This document shows positions 39,701-46,643 of a stretch of 48,930 nt of DNA, one piece after another. Every line of letters starts with the position of its first letter. Positions within the stretch are counted from its first letter, which is position 1. A program made the position numbers and the translations under genes. Origin of the DNA: Zelonia costaricensis. Taxonomy: Eukaryota; Euglenozoa; Kinetoplastea; Trypanosomatida; Trypanosomatidae. Where the stretch lies: assembly GCA_030849075.1 (NCBI GenBank), contig JASAOO010003373.1, positions 1 to 48,930 on the forward strand, read 5' to 3'. The notes under the pieces were generated by a model. The model made no database searches, was not told the origin of the DNA, and saw nothing but the letters and a program-made list of their open reading frames with translations.

Positions 39701-42700
39701 CGCCGAACGTGCTCATGCCCGCGAAGGCGCTGGTGTTGATGTTGAGGTTCGTCGCGGCAGAGGCGGCGTTGCTCGCCGCGGAGGCGGAGCGGAACGTCAT
39801 GCGGACGTTGCCGGACATGAGCAGGTACATCCACTGCACGGGCGCGCCCTGCTCCGTCAGCTTGGCCCCCTTGCGCAGCCGGCACACACGGAACGAGTCG
39901 GCGAGGCGCATCTTGGTGTGTGGCGGCAGTCCCTTGAAAAGTACGCACTCGTTCACGTACTGTAGGAACATGTAGCGCCGCGCATCCTTCTCGTGCATGA
40001 CGAGCTTCTGATAGTCCACCTTCTTGAGCGCATAGACGACGACGCTTGGGGTGGCCGCGGTGAGGGTGACGTGGCTGCGCTCGACGTGGTAGGACATCTC
40101 CATCTCCCCATAAAAGGTGCCGCGGGCGAGGGTGCGCGTGACGAGGCCCTTGTGGGAGATGGCCAGCTTGCCCGAGACGACGAGGAGCAGCTGATCAAGC
40201 GTGCTGTCCCCCTCCCGCACCACCGTCGCCCCACGCTGCAGCTCGACCCTGGCCATCGTCCGCACCAGCGTCTCCAGCTGCGTTTCGTCGAGGGCGGCGA
40301 AGGCGTCGTAGTGCGCCACCGCCTCCCGCACCGCCTCCAGCTCCTCCGGCGCGACCTGGCCCTCGCGCGAGAAGAAGGAGTTCATCGCCACGGCGACGGA
40401 CGAGGTCACCACAACCGGCGGCGGTGGCGGCGGCTCCGACAGCGGCGGCGACGTCACCGACGGGTCGAGGGTGACCGAGGTGACGGTGCCGTTCACCGAG
40501 TTGCTGCTCAGGAGCCGGTCCGCATCGACCACAGAGACGGACTGCACTGGCTGCTGTTGCGGCGGCTGCGGCTGCGGCGGTGGCGGGGTGGCTGACGCCG
40601 TCGCTGGCGAGGGCGCGTTGGCGCTGCCGCCGCTGCCGCCGCTCGCGCTGCTGCCCCCTGCGACGACGGAGCCGTTGCCAGGGAGGGACAGCGAGATGAC
40701 CGGCGACGCGGGAAGCGAGGCCCGGCTGTCGTCTGTGCCCGCACCGCCGCCACCGCTGCTGGTGGTGCCGCTTGCGAACATGACCGCGTTGATGGTGCAC
40801 TGCGGCACCGCGGTGCTCGTCGTTGGGGCGGGTGGCGGACTGCTGCTCGGCTGGCTCGCGAAGAGGTCGCTGACGTAGGTCTCGTCCTGCGACTTGCTTA
40901 GCAGCACGCCATGCGCGACGCCAGCGCCGAGCCCCTCGCGCTCGTCGGCCCCTGTGAGCGGGCCCGTGGAGGCCAGTGCCGTACTGCCAGGTGGGGAGGT
41001 GTGCCGGTCGGAGAGGGCGTTGCTGACGGTGCGGTCGCCGCCACTGCCGCTGTCTGCCGTCGCGAGCCCGCTGAGGGCACTCGCCGTCGTCCCAGCGCTC
41101 GTGCCCGCCGCGGCCGCGAGTACGACGGCCGTCCGCAGCGTCGCGCCGAGGTCGACATCCTCGAACTCCGGGTCGTCGAGGGGCAGCGGGTGCTGGTGAA
41201 GGGAGAGGGAGCGGGAGTCGGCCGGTGCACCAGCACCCCCGCCCCAGGCGGCGGTGCTGCTCCCGGCGTGCGCTGGCAGCTGCGGTGAGGCCCGCGCCAG
41301 ACCGCCGTGGGTGCCGGGGACGCGGCGCGACCGCTGCCGCCCACTCGCGCCGGCGATCGGGGTCGCCGACGTCTGCGGGTCGTCGAACATCTCAAGCCAG
41401 TAGCTTTGCGTGTTGCCGACGCTCGCGCCGGGGCTGCGCAGGGAGCGGGAGTTGCGCCGGCGGCGTGCCGCGGTCGGCTGCGCATGGGCCTGGTCGGTGC
41501 TCTGGTTGCCGCCTGGCTCAGCCGTGCGCTGCGCGCCCGAGTTGGCGACGGAGTTGCTGATGCCGAGCAAGGAGGGCTCCCAGAGGTCGGGCGAGCTCTC
41601 GAACATGTGCGACGACATGAGCGAGGGGGTCTCGACGTGCTGCACAAGAATGCCGATGGGCGTCTCGGACGCGTCGATGGGTGGCCGGCGGGACGGCGCG
41701 GCGCTGACCTGCGGGTGCAGCGTGGCTTCGTTGACGTCGAGGTAGAAGCTTTCCTCGCCGTCGCCGCTGACGCTGTTCAGCCCAGGCGGCGTGGAAACCA
41801 CCTCCGTGACGCCGCCGCGTGGCAGCCGGGATCGATCGAGAGGATGCGCGGGCCGCTCCGCCAGCCCCGCAGCACCGCCGCCGCCGCCGCTGCCGCACCC
41901 TGCGGCTGGTGAGTCAGGGCCGATGGAGGAGGGCACCACGTGGCAGCCATGCTGCGGCTGCTTTGGCTGGCGCTGCGGCATCACATACGTGCCGAGGTTG
42001 AACTCCGCGGCGGCACCCGTGCCGGCCGCCCCCTCGTCCTCGTCGTCCGGGCTGTCCGCCGCGAGCACCTCAGCCGACACCGCCGCCCGCGTCGTGCTCC
42101 GCTCCGGCGTGGCGTTCTCGTCTCTGTCACCGCTGGTGTCCAGCCGCGGTGGCACCACCGCACCGACGAGGGGGTCGCGGTGCCGCTGGAGGTGCGGGGG
42201 GCTCTGCGACGCCTTGGCGCTTGCACCCGGGCCACTGTGCAGCCCTTCGGCGCAGGACAAGGGCGGTTGCGTGGTGGTGTCGCTGGGGCGCCGAGGGGCC
42301 GACTCCTCGTCTGCGTGCAGCGCGAGTCCCGGAGTTTGTGGCGGCGCACTTCCCGTGATGCGCTGTTGCTGTTGCTTCTGCTGCTGCTCCAGCGCAGCGA
42401 CGGTGAGGGCGTCGCCGGTGTGGATCGACGTCACCGGCGGAGGCGGCGGGGACGCCGCGGAGGTGCGTCGCGGTGCGCTGTCGTCCTCGGCGGGCCGCTG
42501 CCGAGGCGGCGGGTCGCTATGGTGCGTTCGGTGCGGGTGCGACGAGAGTGCCACGGTGGGGAAGGCACCCCCGCCGTGGCCGCCGCCGCCGGACGGCCTG
42601 CCGGACGTGGGCGAATTGCCCAGCGACTTGGACGTGCGCGCGGCAACGGCGGCGGCGGTCACGAGGCGGTTATGGCGCATGCCCTCAAGGCGAAGGGAGG

Positions 42701-45700
42701 AGGTGGCGTGCGGCAGTCGGCGCACCGTGTCGTCGGTCCGCAGGGACGACGACGGCACACTTGCCGAGACGTCCTCATGCGTGGTCGGCAGCGTGCGCAG
42801 GACACTCTGGCTGAGCGCGTCGCGCACAAAAGCCTCCACAGACGTGGAGCCGAGCCGCGACGCAGTCCGGGGGTGCCCCGTCTCGGCCCCCTGCTTCGCC
42901 CCGCCCGTCCCCGCCATTGCTGCTGCTGCGGCGCCGGCGTCGATGGCGGAGCTGATGGGCAGCACCAGCGCGGCGCCACCGAGATCCTGGCTCATGGGGC
43001 TCGACTCCCGCCCCAGCGCGGCTGTCCACAGCCGCACCGAGCCCGGCTGCGCGCCGAGCAGCGGCGACGACGAGCGGTCCGCGGCGGACTGCCCCGCCGG
43101 CCCGGCGATGACGTCCGACGCGGTGGCATTTGTGTTTGTCGTGAGCGCCATGAGGCCGCGGCTACGACTGGAGACGTCGCCGATGGTGGCCAGCATGCTC
43201 GCAGCCGCGCTCTCTGTCTGCTCGGTGGTCTCGCTGCTGATGCCGCTCGAGTTCAGCAGGCCCTCCAGAAAGACGATTGCCGCGGCGTACTTGGCCACGG
43301 GCAGGTAGTCGAGCAGCTTGCCTAGTCGCTTCGCCGACTCGCGCGCCATTGTGCCCGACAGCGGCGAGGAGGCGGCGGAGGAGACGGAGGGGCAGCCACC
43401 GCTTTCCCGCCCGAGGGACAGGGGGAAGTCGCGGCTGCCGGCGCCCTCGCCGCCGTTGCCGCCCCCCTCCGCCGCGGACGAGGTTGACGGGCGCTGCTGC
43501 TGCAGCTGCTGGGACCGGCGATCGGCAGCAGCAAGCGAATCGCTCACCTCACCCGACGTGCTTGTGCGGCCCATGCCCATCGCGTTCGCGCTCAGCTTTG
43601 GGAAGCCGACGAGCTGCAGGCTCGCGATGGAGTTGTCGCCGATCACGTCGATGCCAGCGCCGCGGCTGTCGTGCTGCAAGTGAATGGGTGCGTGCGGGGT
43701 GATGAAGGGACCCGGTGGCGATGTCCCGGAGCTCGCGATGCCCGAGGTGGGGTCGGTGTGCCGCGCCGCCGCGGCCGCCAGGTTTGGCGACGGGCGCCGC
43801 CCGAAGCTGCTGTTCGGCACAGGGCGCCGGCCGAAGCTCGTGTTGGTGAGGCCACCGCCGCCGGCCAAGTCGGACAGCAGCGGCGTCGGGAAAACGCTGA
43901 AGGTGGACGAGACGGGGCGCGCCGCGTACGGCGGAAAGTTAGGTGGCGCCGCCAGCGCCGTGGAGACATGCGTCTGGGTCAGGTGCCCGCCGAGGCCGCC
44001 GAAGGAAACGTTGGGGACTCCACCGGCGCCGGCCCCGGCAGCGGCAAGCGCAGCCGCCGACGCCACTGCGCCCCCACCGAGTCCTGCCCCCGCGGTTGGC
44101 TGTGGGGTGGGGGTGGCGGGGCTGGTGAGGCGGTAGTCGATGACCTCCTTCGTCACCGCATCCACGCCGAGGATCGGGGCGAACATGGCGAAGCTCATGT
44201 CATCGCCACCCGCGGCGTCCGCGTCCACCGAGTCGTCGGCGCCATTCTTCGCCTCCGTGGGCGGTGCCGTCGATCCGGCTTCCACCTCGGCCTGCTCGCG
44301 CACCAGCTCCGCTGCCTCGGCCGCAACAGCCGCGAGGTCGTCGTTCGTCTTGTCCAGCCCCGCCACTTGGGCGTCGCTGCGCTGCGGCGTGGTCATGGAG
44401 GCGTTCGCGGACGACGGCACCGTCGTCGCCTCGCGGCGCAGCGGCCCGATCTCCAGCCCCGAGTCGGGTCCCACACGAACCATGCCACCGTCATCCTCGC
44501 TACTGCTGCTACGCCCGCCGCTGCCGCCGCGCGCTTCGCCTTCCACTGTGGCCTTACTTGCCGTCTTCTTCATGCCCGGAGAGCTGGCGCCGCTGGGGCT
44601 GCTGTCCTTCTCTGCGCCGAGCTGCGTCACGACCAAGGTCGGCGGTGGCAGCGCACCGGCGGAGTTGCTTTGCTCGTTCGCCACCGTCGTGCGGCGACGT
44701 GACGTGGAGGTGGGGTCGCCGTCAGAGGAGCCCGCCATCGTCGTGCGGCGCGAGCACAGCGCCACGCGAGCCCACTGCACACCACCGTCATCCGCGTCCT
44801 TCGCCGCGCCGAAGAAGGAGTCCGACGACGACGACGCGGGGAACGGCGCGGAGACGGCGCTGGAGGAGCGGCGGGAGGAGACGTCGGGGCGGCCACCCCC
44901 CGGGGCGGTGCGCGTGTGCCGCGACTCGTCCCGCTCTTCCCGCTCACTGGCCAACCCGTCGCGGGTGCCGCGTAGCGCGGCCGCCACCCCGTCGTACGTC
45001 TCGGCTGCAGGCCGCTGAGTGGAGAGCAGATTGAAGTTGCGGTCGATGCTGCCGATCGCGCGCGTGCGCGGTGCCGTGGAGGCCTTACTCGACACCGACC
45101 CGCCGCCGTGGCGCACCGGCGACGATCGTGTTGTCCTGGCGCCGCCGCTGCGGGGCTGCCTTCGCGCGCCCTCTGACCTTCCGCCGCGGGAGAGCTTCGA
45201 CGGTGCCGAGGAGGTGGGGCTGCGCAGCTCTTCGCTGATGGACTCGCTTCGGCTGGAGACGGCACCGGTTGAGGCCGCGCGATCGCGCAAGCGGGGCTTG
45301 CGGTCGCCCTCGCTGTCGCCCTCTGTGGCGATGGAGCGGCGACTACGGCTATGGCGTGAGCGCCGCTCGACGACGAAGTGGCTCTGCGACGCATCAGACG
45401 AGCGAACCCGCGCCGCACCACCGCCGCTGCTGACGCCGTTGTCGCTGAACATGTCGCCCACCGTACTCGCACTGTCGTGCAGGGCAGAGCTGCGACTGCT
45501 GCGTGCCTCCGGCGACCGAGTCGGGAAGGCGGCGCCGCTGCTGGCGTTCTGGTTGCTGTCGCGCTCGTGGGCTGCGCTACCGCCGCTGGGCGCGCCGTCG
45601 TCCTCGTCCTCCTCGCTCACGAGCCGGTCCGCGAGCCAGTCCCGCGTGAAGACGCGGGGGTCGACCGGCTTGGCGGCCATGAGGGAGAGGGAGAGCTGCG

Positions 45701-46643
45701 CGATGAGAGCGGGGATGCGGAACATATCCAGGTACGCCTCGTCGCTGAGCAGCCGCACGTTGACCCCGCCCGGGGACGGAGCGCCAGAGACGGGCGAGAC
45801 GGCGCGCGACGACGACGATGCGGGCACGGCGGCGGCGCTGCGAGGGTAGCGGCGCCGGTGCGGACCGCCCCCAGCACCGGCGCCAAGGCCACTCGCGTTG
45901 CCCGTCGCGCTGCAGCCGAGCATGGAGGTGGAGACACCCGAGGAGGACGCGCGCCAACCGCCGCGACGGGCAGCGGCGCCGAGGTCGCCGGCGTCAAGCG
46001 AGTGGAGTGAGCTGCGGTGGTGCTGGCTGGAGGCGCGGCTCAGCGGAGGAAGCTCGGCGTTGGACGGAGAGGTCGGGGCAGAGCGCGGGTTCTGCCTCCG
46101 CCGCTGATGCTGCTGCTGCTGCTGCGGGTGCGGGTGCTGCTCCTGTTGACGAGAAGCCGCAGAGCTTTGCAGCTGCGTGCTGGAGGAGTCGACACCGTCG
46201 GACAAGTCGCGGCCGCCCGGTGCATTGTGCGTGCTTGCCGGGCGCCGGCGCGGCTTCATGCGTCGACGGTGCTGCTGCTGCTGCGGCTTCTTGGAGCCGC
46301 GCGGGCCGCTGTCGAAGTAGTCGGACTCGGTGGAGAGACTGCGCGGCACGGGCATCGATGCGGCACGGGCCGACAGCGTCACCGGAGCGACGTCGTCCAG
46401 CGGCGTCGGCGAGCAGCTCGAGGACGTCACCGCCATCACCGCTGTCACGGCTGCGACCGTCAGCGCCGGAACGTCCTCGGAGGCGAGGGCGGCAGCGTCG
46501 CGCGCCTCGGCTGGGACTGCCCTGGCAGCGGCAGCGTCCCCTTCTCGGAAGCCCACGCGGCGGGTGAAGATGTCTCCATCGCTGCTGCTGCTGCTGCTGC
46601 TTCCACTGCTGCTGGAAGAGTTCGACGACGCGACCGAGGACAT
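33774..46643 (-). CDS. Giant STE-type protein kinase with cNMP-binding, PAS, pseudo-histidine-kinase and receiver-like domains
   Basis: A single open frame of 4289 residues. Residues 1-2100 are Ser/Ala/Gly/Pro-rich and mostly disordered. Then: a cyclic-nucleotide-binding domain (about 2105-2228; Gly2179-Glu2180 and Arg2189, spaced as in PKA); a second one (from 2230) split by a low-complexity insert (about 2300-2640) and resuming at GETEF (2665-2669), lacking the Arg; a PAS domain (about 3030-3150, VIRWNSVAQSVTGY); a degenerate histidine-kinase core (DHp-like 3165-3225, ATPase-like 3270-3655 with RDDGP 3535-3539); a receiver-like domain (about 3690-3812; Asp3696, Asp3740, Lys3798); and a STE/MAP3K-type kinase domain (3841-4103; GKGTFG, Lys3870, HGDLKTAN with Asp3964, DFG, APE). 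HRD is HGD, a non-RD kinase. The C-terminal tail is Gly/Ser/acidic. Start is the ATG at 46643. Domain order is seen; regulation is inferred. Confidence 0.95.
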   Translation of the reverse strand: MSSVASSNSSSSSGSSSSSSSDGDIFTRRVGFREGDAAAARAVPAEARDAAALASEDVPALTVAAVTAVMAVTSSSCSPTPLDDVAPVTLSARAASMPVPRSLSTESDYFDSGPRGSKKPQQQQHRRRMKPRRRPASTHNAPGGRDLSDGVDSSSTQLQSSAASRQQEQHPHPQQQQQHQRRRQNPRSAPTSPSNAELPPLSRASSQHHRSSLHSLDAGDLGAAARRGGWRASSSGVSTSMLGCSATGNASGLGAGAGGGPHRRRYPRSAAAVPASSSSRAVSPVSGAPSPGGVNVRLLSDEAYLDMFRIPALIAQLSLSLMAAKPVDPRVFTRDWLADRLVSEEDEDDGAPSGGSAAHERDSNQNASSGAAFPTRSPEARSSRSSALHDSASTVGDMFSDNGVSSGGGAARVRSSDASQSHFVVERRSRHSRSRRSIATEGDSEGDRKPRLRDRAASTGAVSSRSESISEELRSPTSSAPSKLSRGGRSEGARRQPRSGGARTTRSSPVRHGGGSVSSKASTAPRTRAIGSIDRNFNLLSTQRPAAETYDGVAAALRGTRDGLASEREERDESRHTRTAPGGGRPDVSSRRSSSAVSAPFPASSSSDSFFGAAKDADDGGVQWARVALCSRRTTMAGSSDGDPTSTSRRRTTVANEQSNSAGALPPPTLVVTQLGAEKDSSPSGASSPGMKKTASKATVEGEARGGSGGRSSSSEDDGGMVRVGPDSGLEIGPLRREATTVPSSANASMTTPQRSDAQVAGLDKTNDDLAAVAAEAAELVREQAEVEAGSTAPPTEAKNGADDSVDADAAGGDDMSFAMFAPILGVDAVTKEVIDYRLTSPATPTPQPTAGAGLGGGAVASAAALAAAGAGAGGVPNVSFGGLGGHLTQTHVSTALAAPPNFPPYAARPVSSTFSVFPTPLLSDLAGGGGLTNTSFGRRPVPNSSFGRRPSPNLAAAAARHTDPTSGIASSGTSPPGPFITPHAPIHLQHDSRGAGIDVIGDNSIASLQLVGFPKLSANAMGMGRTSTSGEVSDSLAAADRRSQQLQQQRPSTSSAAEGGGNGGEGAGSRDFPLSLGRESGGCPSVSSAASSPLSGTMARESAKRLGKLLDYLPVAKYAAAIVFLEGLLNSSGISSETTEQTESAAASMLATIGDVSSRSRGLMALTTNTNATASDVIAGPAGQSAADRSSSPLLGAQPGSVRLWTAALGRESSPMSQDLGGAALVLPISSAIDAGAAAAAMAGTGGAKQGAETGHPRTASRLGSTSVEAFVRDALSQSVLRTLPTTHEDVSASVPSSSLRTDDTVRRLPHATSSLRLEGMRHNRLVTAAAVAARTSKSLGNSPTSGRPSGGGGHGGGAFPTVALSSHPHRTHHSDPPPRQRPAEDDSAPRRTSAASPPPPPVTSIHTGDALTVAALEQQQKQQQQRITGSAPPQTPGLALHADEESAPRRPSDTTTQPPLSCAEGLHSGPGASAKASQSPPHLQRHRDPLVGAVVPPRLDTSGDRDENATPERSTTRAAVSAEVLAADSPDDEDEGAAGTGAAAEFNLGTYVMPQRQPKQPQHGCHVVPSSIGPDSPAAGCGSGGGGGAAGLAERPAHPLDRSRLPRGGVTEVVSTPPGLNSVSGDGEESFYLDVNEATLHPQVSAAPSRRPPIDASETPIGILVQHVETPSLMSSHMFESSPDLWEPSLLGISNSVANSGAQRTAEPGGNQSTDQAHAQPTAARRRRNSRSLRSPGASVGNTQSYWLEMFDDPQTSATPIAGASGRQRSRRVPGTHGGLARASPQLPAHAGSSTAAWGGGAGAPADSRSLSLHQHPLPLDDPEFEDVDLGATLRTAVVLAAAAGTSAGTTASALSGLATADSGSGGDRTVSNALSDRHTSPPGSTALASTGPLTGADEREGLGAGVAHGVLLSKSQDETYVSDLFASQPSSSPPPAPTTSTAVPQCTINAVMFASGTTSSGGGGAGTDDSRASLPASPVISLSLPGNGSVVAGGSSASGGSGGSANAPSPATASATPPPPQPQPPQQQPVQSVSVVDADRLLSSNSVNGTVTSVTLDPSVTSPPLSEPPPPPPVVVTSSVAVAMNSFFSREGQVAPEELEAVREAVAHYDAFAALDETQLETLVRTMARVELQRGATVVREGDSTLDQLLLVVSGKLAISHKGLVTRTLARGTFYGEMEMSYHVERSHVTLTAATPSVVVYALKKVDYQKLVMHEKDARRYMFLQYVNECVLFKGLPPHTKMRLADSFRVCRLRKGAKLTEQGAPVQWMYLLMSGNVRMTFRSASAASNAASAATNLNINTSAFAGMSTFGDLGERVDMRRSTMGDDDMRRLTGTSYSYLNLAASVTPGEALLSSVVGGASPQTPVSGAPLTRTVTAVSSLAASLPPALTPPATMSTSGSGVATSSPALLLSQAAASSSNSGVQQLLQLAEGAVSSAEARICSPLVSFASTPSAAAAAVAAGNVQPPQGRPPQLLVPPRGSSMDLPCVRSPTVIMPPLLTPSRAPTAAAAAATGEGGDRTVGVESGSPRPVSPGVRAARRMPSTLERSVSGWHSVPPFLSPTMGVSESLTSPSANRPPSPPVNASSMQPLGEAQLDVASSTNLTSTLSTPAAVSGLDAAAASTSGVNNCSIGGSAAAATAPAAAAAAASFVVVDRSKGQPVGETEFVFKCKGLFTAVATTPVQAARISRLHFEAIMSRLVVEDMKRSMLLNPDYYFFESTVPEELKEDMRRILFRLSVGPGARRRNRLAQQQHLHRQLTGEENTTSGSRSGGGTVEGKKNSKGNSTTETRGPAPSNSSPRLASRSYAHSSFKKSLMSTRGTTPGKSLSSGITGGGGGVGGSGIGAVAQGGGGGSSNGGGNGTTCSSSTSRRTSRPPPVMGTLDGTGSGSGGGAPSEGGRHHSSQRRYRTAPLQPSPVMASSSAERDERDELERTATESRYLAVPAVASTVVVSPTTTAGEEGSSPFQPLQDIGAESISGSTTGGVPQRSRNTTRVTTTGRRTSTRRSSTTTFRRQRVSARGEIVFSGSRNLYRFPADAVSLNETIVIGVVVDGTVIRWNSVAQSVTGYAPFEAIGKSIFDFIVSEDGRQHMREILSVATQFAGRWEQYSLQGLQEQRVFPFRQNTGLYQVGLALSVIPSNCAKTAEVLLLVGREGKYRAASTYAADVAKWLEGSLKPQLRQFQRRMAQIESHGWKVTTEDALQVRGNLDACVSMVEQFAKFSLLNMEVVSQSWRPVRVSALLRRFAVEATAFARQQRHEYYCNIDLVEPKAEVFLDAAQVLAMLRLLLSDALQCPNMDADGNPIVVHAELRVTVVEPHDTNQIPLNIGSPAGRGNASMAAPSSSAGGPFGPSNTSLLTSPENHSTLVPTEGLRNPTTSISGRDSYPSIFAPNPGAGDAPAITSAAAPAFAGLPAALASAVATASPAASASPRQGGAAMAPLHRMPSHHQPDAATAPAYDSPLMTLVAESERGAGAGTPLAVDSPPTSSATGSGGAGGVFSTASSATGLRGVTNSSISNTLAATLRRIRFELRDDGPTIPCLRDPDAVAAAQARARTASSSGADTAAGHTEGDATSPLSASNRSEAARSSSGVDSSATGTSKHSFAFTAASARRGAELEQVEKILASLGGVVYGFTRPAAPGNVVRIELPLLTVPGSTEDGRDDDNGGGGGGGAGGGAAPTSSATRTFTVIVADANRQHQQQLCRVLWARQHAVVPVTNYRDLVRKLEMNTADILLIDPLQIDVASEDYESLLGDDPFDDIRILSARLALVVMASDFTDWRVQKLLDRHAVVELPKVGSGALVHIAMQEAEQLVSEMRDEEERLELIRRTFTNSSAERHKVGKRIGKGTFGDVFEVEDTLTGGKMAMKRMRLHDGLLADEVLQEILAMTTLKHENIIQYFYCEKESDTLLRLYMELAPGGTLRDKIRELPGVPLPFAEIVHHLSCICRGLAYVHEQSYVHGDLKTANLLLGTRNRTKIGDFGTAKHLGPHQKLYTMVGTPQYMAPEVLTADVEMRLGYDFKADIWSLGCIVLEMATGSSPFAHVECAQGMGIIKYLTELTETPDLSPLFSGNPLVYEFVKSCLDIDPQNRPTAQEVLHFDILEGAVASQRAERLVRRAEMLYKLNKYAAMRADGGGGGEAIGGGGGSGQGGGGRRHSGRHHHHRWSGDSNSGSFDYDEANHNSLYDSGILYSSNDSSTSGSGGEGEEYYYDDEEEEDEDENFSGYESDTMEEDEEDARSHSHSSGSGSSSSSTGSGGYVEVPNAGPDAGRATDQTLMQTGSPLSPPS

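Noticed and set aside
38562..39965. Plus-strand 467-codon frame
   Set aside because: Antisense of the kinase cNMP-binding region; composition typical of a shadow frame.
41791..43308. Plus-strand 505-codon frame
   Set aside because: Antisense of the low-complexity N-terminus of the kinase; no features.
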